Source: Brevundimonas guildfordensis
GTDB taxonomy: Bacteria; Pseudomonadota; Alphaproteobacteria; Caulobacterales; Caulobacteraceae
DNA: 64,000 bases
Direction of reading: 5' to 3'
Assembly: GCF_014836405.1 (NCBI RefSeq)
Contig: NZ_JACSQU010000001.1
Location: forward strand, 868,001-932,000
Positions 8,498 through 17,923 of this stretch are shown one piece after another (the first letter of the stretch is position 1; each line of letters starts with the position of its first letter). The position numbers and the translations under genes are program-made. Below the pieces are notes generated by a model. It did no database searches. It worked only from the letters and a program-made list of their open reading frames with translations, and had not been told where the DNA came from.

Positions 8498-8695
8498 TCA
8501 GCCGCCGCCCACGAACTGCACCAGTTCAATCCTGTCGCCCTCTGCCAGCGCCGTCTCGCCGTGCAGAGAACGCGGCACGATCTCCAGATTGCGCTCGACC
8601 GCCACCTTCTTGGGGTCCAGCGACAACTCCTGAACCAGACCCAGAATGGTCGTGGCTGCGGTGTCCCGCGCCTCGCCGTTGACTTCGATACGCAA
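8498..8695 (-). CDS. thiS: Sulphur carrier protein ThiS
   Basis: A ubiquitin-fold sulphur carrier whose C-terminal Gly-Gly is adenylated and turned into a thiocarboxylate that feeds ThiG. The protein ends FVGGG, and RIEVNGE at the start and the LVQELSLDPKKVAVERN segment are typical. The frame could begin at ATG 8731, but a TTG at 8695 preceded by CTGGAG at good spacing gives 65 residues, the usual ThiS length, so that start is chosen. It sits upstream of thiG on the same strand. No thiF or thiO is in this window. Confidence 0.88.
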   Translation of the reverse strand: MRIEVNGEARDTAATTILGLVQELSLDPKKVAVERNLEIVPRSLHGETALAEGDRIELVQFVGGG

Positions 8696-8846
8696 ACTGA
8701 TCGCTCCAGAGGATGCAGGGTGGAGAGGCAAGGCCTCTTTCGGAGACGTCAGATAATGGGCGTTCCGGCGCGGGACATCAAATCCACGACTTCAGTGAGC
8801 TGTCGCCCCTATTGCGGGCATCGACCATCTGTCGTTCACTCCCGAT

Positions 8847-9197
8847 ATGGCCGACGAAATCGCTCAATCAGCAAATGCCATACGTGACCACATCGTGGGC
8901 ACCTTGCGACGGGAATTCTACATCGAGGAGCCGATCAACGATGAGGCTGAACTTTACTACGATCTCCATCTCGCGGGCGATGATTTGGCTGACGCCATTG
9001 ACGCAATCAGGCAGCCGTTCGGGACTGACTTCAGCCTGATGGATTTGCGACGCTACGCTCCCAATGAGGTGGGCCATAACTTCAAGCTAAACTTTCTGCG
9101 TGAATTTCGCGAATGGCGAGGTGAGCGCACCTATCGCAGCCTGACAGTGGCAAGCATCATCCACGCCGTTCAAGCCGGATCGTGGAACGATCGCTGA
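8847..9197 (+). CDS. DUF1493 family protein (acyl-carrier-like fold)
   Basis: A 116-residue cytoplasmic protein without a signal or membrane segment. The DLHLAGDDLADAI motif, the central YAPNEV segment and the C-terminal LTVASIIHAVQAGSW match DUF1493, a family related in fold to acyl carrier proteins, though no DSL phosphopantetheine site is present. Function is unknown. It stands alone between thiS and aroQ, is less GC-rich than its neighbours and has no clear ribosome site, so it looks like an acquired accessory gene. The family call is from remembered motifs. Confidence 0.65.
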   Translation: MADEIAQSANAIRDHIVGTLRREFYIEEPINDEAELYYDLHLAGDDLADAIDAIRQPFGTDFSLMDLRRYAPNEVGHNFKLNFLREFREWRGERTYRSLTVASIIHAVQAGSWNDR

Positions 9198-9344
9198 GCG
9201 GTATTAATCGGCTTCTCAGGCTAGGCTCGCCGCCGCCAGCCTCCCCTTACGTCACCCTTTTTCCCCACCCGCTTTGCGCCGCGCGCCACCTGGGCTACAA
9301 CGCGCGCTCGATTCCGCGCGGCGGCGCGCCTGTTTTGCGAGCGA

Positions 9345-9800
9345 ATGCCCGAAACTCTCACCCTGTATGTCCTGAACGGGCCGAACCTGAACCTGCTGGG
9401 GGTTCGGGAGCCGGACATCTATGGCCGCGAGACACTGGCCGACGTTCAGGCGATGTGCGAGGCGGCGGCCGAGGGCGCGCGCGTGGTGTTCCGCCAGTCG
9501 AACCATGAAGGCCAACTGGTCGACTGGATCCAGGAAGCCCGTCTTGAGGCCGACGCCCTGGTCATCAACCCGGCCGCCTTCACGCACACCTCGGTGGCCC
9601 TGCTCGACGCGCTGAAGACGCTGAGCATCCCCGTGGTCGAATGCCACCTGTCGAACCCCGCCGCGCGCGAGGCGTTTCGGCATCACTCCTATGTGTCCCT
9701 GGCCGCGACCGGCGTGATCGCCGGCTTCGGTCCCCGCAGCTATGAATTGGCCGTCCGGGCCGCTCTGGACCTGGCGCGTCGCGCCGGGACCAAGGGCTGA
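9345..9800 (+). CDS. aroQ: Type II 3-dehydroquinate dehydratase
   Basis: Catalyses 3-dehydroquinate to 3-dehydroshikimate in the shikimate pathway, as a dodecamer in the cytoplasm. The 151-residue protein begins [21 protein letters not shown], with the catalytic Tyr in DIYG and the flexible lid after it. [30 protein letters not shown] and [18 protein letters not shown] are the remaining family signatures (catalytic His in the last). It is the first gene of a run with accB and accC, an order conserved in many proteobacteria. Confidence 0.97.
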   Translation: MPETLTLYVLNGPNLNLLGVREPDIYGRETLADVQAMCEAAAEGARVVFRQSNHEGQLVDWIQEARLEADALVINPAAFTHTSVALLDALKTLSIPVVECHLSNPAAREAFRHHSYVSLAATGVIAGFGPRSYELAVRAALDLARRAGTKG

Positions 9801-9840
9801 CCGGCGCGCGCCGTCTGAAGATCAAGTAGAAGAGACCCTC

Positions 9841-10329
9841 ATGTCCGACGACAAGAACAAGAACATCGACGCCGATCTGGTCCGCAGCCTGGCCGACATC
9901 CTGAACGACACCGACCTGACCGAGATCGAGGTCGAGCGCGGCGATCTGAAGATCAAGGTCAAGCGCGAAGTCACCGTCGCCGCCGCCCCGATCCAGTACG
10001 CCGCCGCCCCGGCTCCGGTCGCGCACGCCGCGCCGGCCGCCGCCGCCCCGGCCTCCATGCCGTCGGACCCGGCCACCATCGTCGCCCGCTCGGGCGAAGA
10101 GGTGAAGTCGCCGATGGTCGGCACCGCCTACCTGCAGCCCGCGCCGGGTTCGGACCCGTTCATCAAGGCCGGCGACAAGGTCAAGAAGGGCCAGACCCTG
10201 CTGATCGTCGAGGCCATGAAGACGATGAACCCGATCCAGGCGCCGCGCGACGGCGTCGTGGCTGAAATCCTGGTGGGCGACGCCCAGCCGGTCGAGTTCG
10301 GCGAAGCCCTGGTCGTGCTGGAAGCCTGA
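9841..10329 (+). CDS. accB: Biotin carboxyl carrier protein of acetyl-CoA carboxylase
   Basis: Carries CO2 on biotin between biotin carboxylase and carboxyltransferase for malonyl-CoA synthesis. The 162-residue protein has an N-terminal helical region, an Ala/Pro linker at about 45-80, and a C-terminal biotinyl domain with the lysine in [13 protein letters not shown]. The thumb segment [14 protein letters not shown] before it is typical. The frame is open upstream to 9742 within aroQ, but the ATG at 9841 gives the standard MSDDKNK start. It is 40 bases after aroQ and 5 before accC. Confidence 0.97.
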   Translation: MSDDKNKNIDADLVRSLADILNDTDLTEIEVERGDLKIKVKREVTVAAAPIQYAAAPAPVAHAAPAAAAPASMPSDPATIVARSGEEVKSPMVGTAYLQPAPGSDPFIKAGDKVKKGQTLLIVEAMKTMNPIQAPRDGVVAEILVGDAQPVEFGEALVVLEA

Positions 10330-10334
10330 GCCTC

Positions 10335-11687
10335 ATGTTCACCAAGGTCCTGATCGCCAACCGGGGCGAGATCGCGCTGCGCATCCACCGCGCATGCAAG
10401 GAGATGGGAATCTCCACCGTCGCCGTTCACTCCGAGGCCGACCGCGGCGCCATGTGGGTGCGCCTGGCCGACGAGAGCGTCTGCATCGGCCCCGCGCCGG
10501 CGGCCAAGTCCTATCTGAACATCCCCTCGATCATCGCGGCGGCGGAAATCACCGGCGCTCAGGCGATCCACCCGGGCTACGGCTTCCTGGCCGAGAACGC
10601 CCGCTTCGCCGAGATTATCGAAGCCCACGGCATGTCCTTCATCGGGCCCAAGCCGGAACACATCCGCATCATGGGCGACAAGATCACGGCCAAGCAGGCG
10701 GTGAAGGACGCGGGCATTCCCGTCGTCCCCGGCTCTGACGGCGAGGTCGAGACGGTGGAACAGGCCATCGAGGCGTCCAAGGCCATCGGCTTCCCCCTGA
10801 TCGTCAAGGCGGCCGCCGGCGGCGGCGGTCGCGGCATGAAGGTGGCCCAGACGGCCGACGATCTGGTCGAAGCCGTGCAGACGGCCCAGGCCGAAGCCCT
10901 GGCCGCCTTCGGCAACGGCGCCGTCTATATGGAGCGCTATCTCCAGAAGCCGCGCCACATCGAGATCCAGGTCATCGCCGACAGCCACGGCAACGTCGTC
11001 CACCTGGGCGAACGCGACTGCTCGCTGCAACGCCGTCACCAGAAGGTGCTGGAAGAGGCCCCCTCTCCCGCCCTGTCGGCCGAGGGCCGGGTCAAGATCG
11101 GCGAGACGGTCAACAAGGCCATCGCCGCCATCGGCTATCTGGGCGCCGGCACCATCGAGTTCCTGTGGGAGGACGGCGAGTTCTTCTTCATCGAGATGAA
11201 CACCCGTCTGCAGGTCGAACACCCGGTCACGGAAATGATCACGGGCGTCGATCTGGTGCGCGAACAGATCCGCATCGCCGCGGGCCTGCCGCTGTCGTTT
11301 AAGCAGGAAGACATCACCTTCGAGGGCCACGCCATCGAAGTGCGGATCAACGCCGAGAACGCCGAGACCTTCACCCCTTCGCCGGGCACGATCACCGAGT
11401 TCCACGCGCCGGGCGGCCTGGGCGTGCGTCTGGATAGCGCCATCTACGCCGGCTATTCGATCCCGCCCTATTACGACAGCCTGATCGGCAAGTTGATCGT
11501 GCACGGCCGCGACCGCGAAGAGGCGCTGGCGCGCCTGAAGCGTTCGCTGGGCGAGACGGTCATCAGCGGCGTCGACACCACCATCCCCCTGTTCCAGAAG
11601 CTGTTGCAGGAGCCGGACATCCTGTCGGGCGACTACGACATCCACTGGCTGGAGAAGTGGGCGGCGGCGCAGAAGGCCAAGGCCTAA
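10335..11687 (+). CDS. accC: Biotin carboxylase, acetyl-CoA carboxylase subunit
   Basis: ATP-dependent carboxylation of the biotin on AccB, the first half-reaction of fatty acid synthesis. The 450 residues match the family length. Visible signatures are [14 protein letters not shown] at the N-terminus, the ATP-grasp glycine loop [25 protein letters not shown], the catalytic region [14 protein letters not shown], and [12 protein letters not shown]. It follows accB by 5 bases, so the two subunits are co-expressed. Confidence 0.98.
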   Translation: MFTKVLIANRGEIALRIHRACKEMGISTVAVHSEADRGAMWVRLADESVCIGPAPAAKSYLNIPSIIAAAEITGAQAIHPGYGFLAENARFAEIIEAHGMSFIGPKPEHIRIMGDKITAKQAVKDAGIPVVPGSDGEVETVEQAIEASKAIGFPLIVKAAAGGGGRGMKVAQTADDLVEAVQTAQAEALAAFGNGAVYMERYLQKPRHIEIQVIADSHGNVVHLGERDCSLQRRHQKVLEEAPSPALSAEGRVKIGETVNKAIAAIGYLGAGTIEFLWEDGEFFFIEMNTRLQVEHPVTEMITGVDLVREQIRIAAGLPLSFKQEDITFEGHAIEVRINAENAETFTPSPGTITEFHAPGGLGVRLDSAIYAGYSIPPYYDSLIGKLIVHGRDREEALARLKRSLGETVISGVDTTIPLFQKLLQEPDILSGDYDIHWLEKWAAAQKAKA

Positions 11688-11693
11688 CCCCCC

Positions 11694-12389
11694 TTGGACG
11701 AGCCCGGATTCAGCGCGAGCGGCGCCTCTGACGTCTTCGGACCGGAGGCGCTGCTCGCCTGCTACGCGCGGGGCGTCTTCCCGATGGCCGAGGCGCACGA
11801 CGATCCGCGCGTCTTTCTGGTCGAGCCGGACCAGCGCGGCCTGATACCGCTGGATCGCTTTCACATCCCCTCGCGCCTGCGCCGCACCGTGCGGGGCGAG
11901 CCGTTCGAGGTTCGGGTCAACACGGCCTTCGTGGCGGTGCTGGACGCCTGCGCCGCCTCTGCGCCGGGCCGCGAAGACACCTGGATCAACGCCCCGATCC
12001 GCCGCCTCTATGTGGAACTGCATCAGCGCGGCTTCGCCCACAGCATCGAATGCTGGCGCGACGAGGCGCTGGTCGGCGGGCTTTACGGCGTGACGCTGGG
12101 CGGCGCCTTCTTCGGCGAGAGCATGTTCAGCCGGGCGACGGACGCGTCAAAGGTCGCCCTGGTCCATCTGGTCGCGCGCCTGAAAAAGGGCGGCTGGCGG
12201 CTGCTGGACACGCAGTTCTTGACCGAACACCTCGGCCAGTTCGGCGCCGTGGAGACACCGCAGGAGGCCTATTTGCGTATGCTGCCCTGGGCCATGCAGG
12301 CGGCGCCCGACATGGACGCCTTCACCGCGCCCCTCAGCGGGGCCGAGGCCGTGGCTTACGCCTTACAGCCGACCACCCAGGCGTCATAG
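11694..12389 (+). CDS. aat: Leucyl/phenylalanyl-tRNA-protein transferase
   Basis: Adds Leu or Phe to proteins with N-terminal Arg or Lys, marking them for ClpAP through the N-end rule. The 231-residue protein shows [77 protein letters not shown] and [14 protein letters not shown]. The only start upstream of the conserved LLACYARG segment is TTG, 6 bases after accC. The end overlaps the converging DUF2155 gene by 34 bases. Confidence 0.95.
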   Translation: MDEPGFSASGASDVFGPEALLACYARGVFPMAEAHDDPRVFLVEPDQRGLIPLDRFHIPSRLRRTVRGEPFEVRVNTAFVAVLDACAASAPGREDTWINAPIRRLYVELHQRGFAHSIECWRDEALVGGLYGVTLGGAFFGESMFSRATDASKVALVHLVARLKKGGWRLLDTQFLTEHLGQFGAVETPQEAYLRMLPWAMQAAPDMDAFTAPLSGAEAVAYALQPTTQAS

Positions 12390-13054
12390 ACCGGGTGCTG
12401 CAGGCCGCTGACGCTGGGCGATGAGGCGAACATCCAGCCCTTGAACACCTGACGCGCCTCGGTCGGCGCGGCCAGGCCGCGCGGCTGAACCCCGACCTCC
12501 AGATAGGCGATGGCGTCCTCGGTCATTTCGTCAGAGGCAGAGACCTCGCAGGCCCGGGCCTTGAACAGCAGGGTCTTCCCGAAGCGCACCGGACGGCCGC
12601 CGACCTCGACCTCGAACCGCATGGTCTCGGCCGTGGTCTTGTCCACCGCCTGAATGACCGCGATGCGTCGGCGCTGGCGCACGCCTGGCGGCGAGGCCGG
12701 CTCCGTGGGCGCAGGCGCGACCTCCTCAACCGGGATTTCGTCCGGCGCTTCTTCCTGAACGGCCACTTCCTCGCCTTCGACGACAACGGCGGGCATCGTC
12801 GGCCCCGCAGCGGGGGTCGTCGGCAGCACGATGGCCGGGCCGTTTGACGGCGCCGGTTGCTGCGGCTGAGACGCCGGAGCCTGCGGATTCTGCAGCGGCG
12901 TCCGGTTGGTGTCGCGCAGCACGTCGCCGATCGGATCGGCCGGAGCGGGCGTCGCGTCTTGCGGCAGGTCCATCAGGACGCTGGCGACGCCGGCGCCCGA
13001 TATCGCCAGTCCCGCGACGACCACCCCGGCCAGCAGGACATGGCGAAGGCTCAT
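12356..13054 (-). CDS. DUF2155 domain protein
   Basis: A 232-residue envelope protein of unknown function. An N-terminal hydrophobic segment at about 5-25 (signal or anchor) is followed by a long Pro/Ala/Glu-rich linker, then the DUF2155 domain over the last 95 residues. That domain contains [49 protein letters not shown] and a final Cys, so a disulphide between the two cysteines is likely. The start at 13054 overlaps the stop of the NDUFA12 gene (ATGA). The domain is found across alphaproteobacteria next to complex I accessory and aat genes; no role is established. Confidence 0.85.
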   Translation of the reverse strand: MSLRHVLLAGVVVAGLAISGAGVASVLMDLPQDATPAPADPIGDVLRDTNRTPLQNPQAPASQPQQPAPSNGPAIVLPTTPAAGPTMPAVVVEGEEVAVQEEAPDEIPVEEVAPAPTEPASPPGVRQRRRIAVIQAVDKTTAETMRFEVEVGGRPVRFGKTLLFKARACEVSASDEMTEDAIAYLEVGVQPRGLAAPTEARQVFKGWMFASSPSVSGLQHPVYDAWVVGCKA

Positions 13055-13443
13055 TCCGGGCTCCAGGCCTGATAGTCGCCGGTGGCGGCCGGGCGTTGGC
13101 CCAGGGCGGCCAGCGAACCTTGCGGGCGGCGCGCCATCGGCGTGCCCGTCAGGTTCGGCAGGTGATCCTTCTCCCACGCCTGACGCGGCAGCGGACGCTC
13201 AGTCGGCGTCTCGTCATAGGTGTAGCGCAGCCAGCCCTGCCATTCCGGCGGCACCTTGGTCGCCTCGGCATAGCCGTCATAGATGACCCAGCGGCGCTTG
13301 CGGCCATCATAGCTGACGGTGTCGCGGGATTCGTAATAGCGGTTGCCGAACTCGTCCGTGCCGACCTGCTGGCCGCGTTTGCCAACGGTGAACAGGGTGC
13401 CGATCGTGGCGCCGTTCCACCAGGTGAAGATCTTGCTCAGCAC
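13051..13443 (-). CDS. NADH:ubiquinone oxidoreductase accessory subunit, NDUFA12 family
   Basis: Homologue of the mitochondrial complex I subunit NDUFA12 (B17.2), a supernumerary subunit shared with alphaproteobacteria. The 130-residue protein begins [15 protein letters not shown], followed by [33 protein letters not shown] and [12 protein letters not shown]. The frame continues upstream to 13641, but the conserved start corresponds to GTG at 13443. The end is coupled to the DUF2155 gene by an ATGA overlap. Confidence 0.9.
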   Translation of the reverse strand: MLSKIFTWWNGATIGTLFTVGKRGQQVGTDEFGNRYYESRDTVSYDGRKRRWVIYDGYAEATKVPPEWQGWLRYTYDETPTERPLPRQAWEKDHLPNLTGTPMARRPQGSLAALGQRPAATGDYQAWSPE

Positions 13444-13662
13444 GTCGTCGAACTCACTCGAATCCACCGCCCCGGGGAGGTCCGGCGGCGCGGGCCGATC
13501 ATAGAAACCGCGACGCCCTACGTCCAGCGCGGAGCGCAAGGGAAACGCCTCAACATCTTGTGGGCAACAACCTCGCCAGCCGCAACATCTATTGAACGCC
13601 CTCACGATCGCCCGATAGGTTGTCTTCAGGACACGCTCCACCTCCAGCGTGGGAGACGCCTG

Positions 13663-16287
13663 ATGCGCTTCAAGCCCCTGTTTGCTCCCCTGGCCGCCGC
13701 CGTCCCCGTCGCCGTGCGCGAGATCGAACGCGCCGATGTCGTCGACAGGGTGCTGGCGCCCGACGCCTGGACCGATGTGCAGGTCGAGGCGTGGCTGGAC
13801 TGGGCCGATGCGCCATCGACGCCCCGGCCCGACCTGCCGCTAAACGGCGCCGTGCACGATTGGGCCGCTCGCCTCGCCGCCGCTGGATCAGAAGGCGGCG
13901 TCTTCGCCAGCACCGCCGAAGCCAACCGATTCGAAAACGAGCTGACCGGCGCCGTCCTGCTGGGACTGGCCGCTGTCAGGGATGCGGATACGCCCGCCGC
14001 AATACCCCTTCGCCTGGATCTGTCCGAGCCCGAGGCCGAACGCCGTCTGGCCGATCAGGCTGCCGCCTGGCGTCGCGAACGGCTGGCCGGGCAGGCCGCC
14101 GAGGCGCTGGCTCAGGCGCTGGCCAACGTCGCCGACGCCGTGGCGCGGTGTGAAGGCGACGCCGCCGCCTGCGCCGATCCCGCCTCCAACCCCGCCCTGA
14201 CCCGCGCCGCCCATGTCGCGCGCCAGTGCGGCGCCGCCGATGCGGACATCCTGCGCGCCATCAAGGGCGAGGGCCTCTCGGCGACCGCCGCGCCGCTGGC
14301 CGACGCTCCGCAGGCGCCCCTGATCGTCCTGGCCCAGCCAGACACGGCCGCCGCCGGCGGGCCTCTGGCGCTCGCCTTGGCCGAAGCGGCGCTGGAAGGC
14401 CCTGTCTCCGCCGTGTTCACGCCCGCTGACGCAGACGCCGCCGCCGATGCAGCCGTGGCCCCGCGCGCAGCGATCAATCTGCCCGCTCTGGCCGCCGTCT
14501 TCCCGCAAGCGTTCGACTCCGCCTTGGACGCCCTCACCGAGCTTCTGGTCACGGCGCTGGACCTGACGCTGGACGCGCACGATCCCCGTGCCGCCGCGCG
14601 CCCCATCGCCATTGCTCTGGGCGGTCTGGCCGACTGGGCCGTGTCGCAGGACGCCGCTGAGCCCGCCCTGCCCGCCGCCGCCCTGGCCGCTCAGGTCGCG
14701 CGCTGCGCCAACGCCGTCTCCGCCGATCTGGCCGCCCGCCTTGGCCCCTGCGCCGAATGGGAGACGGTGAAGGACGAGATCCTCGCCGCCCTGGCCGAAC
14801 GCGGCGAGCCGGTCGAGGCCCTGCGCGCCCACGGCCGCCGCCACGCGGCCATCAGCCTGTTCGCCGACGACGCTGAACTCACCTTGCGCCTCGGCGCCTC
14901 GCCCTTCGCAGCGACGGACGTCTGGCAGACGGCGGACGGCGAGGTCGAACGCCGCCTGCGTCCCGCGCTTGCCGCCGCCCTGACTCGCGCGGGCGCTGAC
15001 GTCGAGGCGGCCGAGCGCCATCTGTTCGGGCGCCGCACCCTGGCCGAGGCGCCGGGCGTCAGCCATGCCCGCTTGCGCGAGCTGGGTTTCACCGACCTGG
15101 AACTCGAAGGGATCGAGCACGCCCTGTCTTCGGTCGAGGATTTCGCCCCCGCCTTCGCCCCGCCCGTGCTGGACGAGGGTTTCATCGGCGACGTGCTGGG
15201 CCTGAGTCTGGCGCCGGGCGAGGCCCTGCTGCCGCGTCTGGGCTTTGACGAGGCGGCGATCCGGGCGGCGGCCGACTATGTCTTCGGCCGGCCCGACCTG
15301 TCCGACTGGGCCGAAGCGCCCGACGCCCTGCGGCCGCTGCTGTCCCGGTCGGGCGAGGCGGTGGAAGCCGACCTGCGTCACGCCATCGAGCCCTTCAGCG
15401 ACGGCCCCGATCTGCGCCCTGTCACGCTGGACTGGCGGGCCGACCGACTGGACGTAGCCCGCGCCTTAGCCGATGCGGCGCTCGACGGCCGCCGCGCCGC
15501 CGTGCTGCGCCGCGCGCCGCCCCCCGCCGATTTCCGCCTGCGCCTGCCCGAGATCGAGACCCCGCGTCGCGCTGATCAGGCCCCCGCGCCCGAGGCCGCG
15601 CCCCGCACCGTCGAGCGCGTGGTTGAGAAGGTGATCGAGCGCGACCGCACCCGCCGTCGCCTGCCCGACCGCCGCAAGGGCTACATCCAGAAGGCCTCGG
15701 TCGGCGGCCACAAGGTCTATATCCACACCGGCGAGTACGAAGACGGCGAGTTGGGCGAGATCTTCATCGACATGCACAAGGAAGGCGCCGCCTTCCGCTC
15801 GATGATGAACAACTTCGCCATCGCCATCTCGATCGGCCTGCAGTACGGCGTGCCGCTGGACGAGTTCGTGGACGCCTTCGTCTTCACCCGGTTCGAGCCG
15901 TCGGGGCGGGTCACGGGCAATGACTCCATCCGCTCGGCCACCTCCATCCTCGACTATGTGTTCCGTGAACTGGGCGTCTCCTATCTGGACCGACGCGAGC
16001 TGGCGCAAGTCACGCCCGAGGCCGCCAATCTGGACGGCATGGACGGGGGGCCGACCGAAGCGCCCCAGCCCGTGCCCGCCGCCCGCTTCATCTCCAAGGG
16101 CTTCGCGCGGGGCGCGGCGCCCGACAACCTGATCGTCGCCCCCTTCGGCCGCAAAGAGCCGTCGCCGCGCACCACGCCGCAGGTTCAGGCCGGCCCCTGC
16201 CCTGAGTGCGGCGACCTGATGCTGACGGATCGGAGCGGGACGCCCGTGTGCGGCTCTTGCGGCGCGGCGCCCAAGGCTCACGGCTAA
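13663..16287 (+). CDS. Degenerate relative of B12-dependent ribonucleotide reductase (NrdJ), TSCPD domain
   Basis: This 874-residue protein ends with a well-preserved C-terminal part of class II reductases: [20 protein letters not shown] near 670, then [40 protein letters not shown] and [20 protein letters not shown], and a CX2C-X13-CX2C zinc site (Cys 846, 849, 863, 866). The 660 residues before it are alanine-rich but still follow NrdJ order: for example [19 protein letters not shown] near 460 and [15 protein letters not shown] near 525. The reductase catalytic motifs (NxCxE finger loop, PTGTIG-like segment) are not present. A true reductase function is therefore unlikely; a regulatory or structural role is possible. 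The frame is open back to 12844, but the ATG at 13663 gives MRFKPLF, like NrdJ starts. Confidence 0.8.
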   Translation: MRFKPLFAPLAAAVPVAVREIERADVVDRVLAPDAWTDVQVEAWLDWADAPSTPRPDLPLNGAVHDWAARLAAAGSEGGVFASTAEANRFENELTGAVLLGLAAVRDADTPAAIPLRLDLSEPEAERRLADQAAAWRRERLAGQAAEALAQALANVADAVARCEGDAAACADPASNPALTRAAHVARQCGAADADILRAIKGEGLSATAAPLADAPQAPLIVLAQPDTAAAGGPLALALAEAALEGPVSAVFTPADADAAADAAVAPRAAINLPALAAVFPQAFDSALDALTELLVTALDLTLDAHDPRAAARPIAIALGGLADWAVSQDAAEPALPAAALAAQVARCANAVSADLAARLGPCAEWETVKDEILAALAERGEPVEALRAHGRRHAAISLFADDAELTLRLGASPFAATDVWQTADGEVERRLRPALAAALTRAGADVEAAERHLFGRRTLAEAPGVSHARLRELGFTDLELEGIEHALSSVEDFAPAFAPPVLDEGFIGDVLGLSLAPGEALLPRLGFDEAAIRAAADYVFGRPDLSDWAEAPDALRPLLSRSGEAVEADLRHAIEPFSDGPDLRPVTLDWRADRLDVARALADAALDGRRAAVLRRAPPPADFRLRLPEIETPRRADQAPAPEAAPRTVERVVEKVIERDRTRRRLPDRRKGYIQKASVGGHKVYIHTGEYEDGELGEIFIDMHKEGAAFRSMMNNFAIAISIGLQYGVPLDEFVDAFVFTRFEPSGRVTGNDSIRSATSILDYVFRELGVSYLDRRELAQVTPEAANLDGMDGGPTEAPQPVPAARFISKGFARGAAPDNLIVAPFGRKEPSPRTTPQVQAGPCPECGDLMLTDRSGTPVCGSCGAAPKAHG

Positions 16288-16304
16288 CGGCTAACGGCTA
16301 ACGG
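16281..16304 (+). repeat. Heptamer tandem repeat carrying stops in three frames
   Basis: CGGCTAA is repeated three times from 16281, followed by a partial fourth unit. The first copy supplies the stop of the NrdJ-like gene. Because the unit is seven bases, the TAA triplets at 16285, 16292 and 16299 fall in the three different reading frames. It could have arisen by slippage at the gene end. Confidence 0.7.
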
Positions 16305-16388
16305 GATATAGGGCCGAGATCGGACGAGCTGTCCCGAAACGGCGGCCCGCTTCTTGCTGCGACAGGCGCAAAGCCTGGAGCCATTCGC

Positions 16389-16883
16389 ATGATCCGTCCC
16401 GCAATCGCCCTTCTCGCCGTCGTCGGCCTGACCCTGACGGCCCTTCCGGCCTCGGCGCAGAACGCTTCGCAAATCGCCCAGGTGCGTCGCGGCGCCTCCT
16501 GCCCCGGCTGCAATCTGTTCCAGGGCGACTTCTCCGGCCTGGAGCGCTCGGGCCTGAACCTGTCCGGCGCCCGCATCCGCCAGGCGGACATCAGCCTGTC
16601 GGTGATGAACCGCACCAACTTCAGCCGCTCGGACCTGCGCGACGTCGAGGCCTATGGCGCCGTCTTGTCCAGCGCGAACTTCAACGGCGCCGACCTGACC
16701 AACGCCAGCTTCGTGGGGACCTTCCTGGAAGGGGCCTCCTTCACCGGGGCCAAGCTGAACGGCACCAATCTTTCGGGCGCCGAAATGGCGCGCGCGCGCG
16801 GCCTGACCCAGTCTCAGCTCAATCAGGCCTGCGGCGACCAGAACACGGTTCTGCCTTCCGGCCTTCGCATTCCCGCCTGTTGA
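16389..16883 (+). CDS. Exported pentapeptide-repeat protein
   Basis: A 164-residue secreted protein: signal peptide to about residue 24 (ALPASAQNA), a GASCPGCNL motif, then pentapeptide repeats of the A(D/N)LXX type (GLNLSGARIRQADIS, SANFNGADLTNASF, AKLNGTNLSGAEM) that should build a right-handed quadrilateral helix. It ends in a conserved tail with two cysteines, ARGLTQSQLNQACGD and IPAC. Function is unknown; export rules out the gyrase-protecting Qnr role. The next gene encodes a longer relative with the same architecture. Confidence 0.88.
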   Translation: MIRPAIALLAVVGLTLTALPASAQNASQIAQVRRGASCPGCNLFQGDFSGLERSGLNLSGARIRQADISLSVMNRTNFSRSDLRDVEAYGAVLSSANFNGADLTNASFVGTFLEGASFTGAKLNGTNLSGAEMARARGLTQSQLNQACGDQNTVLPSGLRIPAC

Positions 16884-16948
16884 GCGTCGCCTTCGTTACC
16901 GCGATTTAAGTAGGGTTTTCGCAGACTAAGGCGCATTCAATAGGGGTG

Positions 16949-17860
16949 ATGAAACGCTCGATTTCGCCCCTGCGCCATCTGGCCCTTGCCGCCTCAGCCC
17001 TTGCGGGACTGATGGCGGCCGCCCCCGCCCTGGCCAGCGCTGCGGACATGACCTGGGCTCAGGACCGCGACGTCGCCCGGATGGTGTCGCTGGGCGGGAG
17101 CTGCACGCGGTGCGAACTGTCCGGTCGCGACCTGTCGGGCGCCACCTTGACGGGCGCCAACTTCACCAACGCCACCCTGGTCGGCGCCAATCTGCGCGGC
17201 GCCGAACTCGTCGGCTCGAACTTCACCGGGGCGGACTTCAGCCGCGCAGACATGCGCGGCATCGAGATGGTCGGATCGATGTTCACCAACGCCAAGATGA
17301 CCGGCGCCCAGCTGATGGGCGCCGAAGCGACCGGCGCAGTTCTGATCCGCGTCGATCTGAGCGGCGCCAATCTGAGCGGGGCCGAACTTCAGGGCGTGAA
17401 CATGAACAGCGCCGTCCTGACCCGCGCCCGGTTCAACGACGCCGAGATTTTCGGCGCCACCCTGGCCAACGTCAACGCCAACGGCGCCGACTTCAGCAAT
17501 GCCGATATCAAGGCGTCCAACCTGACGGGCGGCAACTTCAATAGCGCCTCATTCAGGGGCGCTGACCTGGACGGCGCGCGCCTGTCCGGCGGCGACTTCA
17601 CCCGCGCCGATTTTCGCGGCGCCTCCATGCGCCGCACCGACATTCGCGGCCTGGATCTCAGCCGGGCGCGCGGCCTCAGCGCCGACCAGGTCTCAGAGGC
17701 CTGCGGCGACGCCGCGACCCGCCTGCCTGGCGACATGACCGCTCGCAACTGCCGCATCAGCGGCGTGCGCGTCATCCGCACTCCGCCGGCCCCTCCAGCT
17801 CCGCCCGCGCCGCCCGTCCCGCCGCGTCAGCGCAACCTGGTGATCGTTTCCGGCAACTGA
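16949..17860 (+). CDS. Exported pentapeptide-repeat protein, longer paralogue
   Basis: A 303-residue protein with a signal peptide (to about residue 32, ALASAADM), a GGSCTRCEL motif equivalent to that of the upstream paralogue, and about 35 continuous pentapeptide repeats with A(N/D)(L/F) at the centre. It has the same tail, ARGLSADQVSEACGD, followed by a Pro/Ala run (PPAPPAPPAPP) and a short basic end. A GTG just before the ATG is an alternative start. The gene lies 65 bases after its paralogue and ends at a strong bidirectional terminator. Substrate or partner unknown. Confidence 0.88.
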   Translation: MKRSISPLRHLALAASALAGLMAAAPALASAADMTWAQDRDVARMVSLGGSCTRCELSGRDLSGATLTGANFTNATLVGANLRGAELVGSNFTGADFSRADMRGIEMVGSMFTNAKMTGAQLMGAEATGAVLIRVDLSGANLSGAELQGVNMNSAVLTRARFNDAEIFGATLANVNANGADFSNADIKASNLTGGNFNSASFRGADLDGARLSGGDFTRADFRGASMRRTDIRGLDLSRARGLSADQVSEACGDAATRLPGDMTARNCRISGVRVIRTPPAPPAPPAPPVPPRQRNLVIVSGN

Positions 17861-17873
17861 AGCCCGGATGCAA

Positions 17874-17900
17874 AAAGGGAGGGGTCGCCCCCTCCCTTTC
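17874..17900. terminator. Bidirectional terminator between pentapeptide gene and aspS
   Basis: A perfect GC-rich stem, AAAGGGAGGGG with CCCCTCCCTTT, is flanked by an A-rich run on the left and a TTTCT run on the right. It therefore has the form of an intrinsic terminator on both strands, and it sits exactly between two converging genes. Confidence 0.82.
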
Positions 17901-17923
17901 TCAATTCGACTTTGCGGCGCCGA

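Noticed and set aside
12844..13662. In-frame upstream extension of the NrdJ-like gene
   Set aside because: It would overlap the DUF2155 and NDUFA12 genes on the other strand completely, and its translation is Arg/Ala-rich without any NrdJ likeness. MRFKPLF at 13663 fits the family start.
14740..14770. GPCAEW in the NrdJ-like protein as a remnant of the NxCxE catalytic finger loop
   Set aside because: By order of the flanking segments it corresponds to a later part of NrdJ (the LGPFPGY region), and the preceding Asn is absent.
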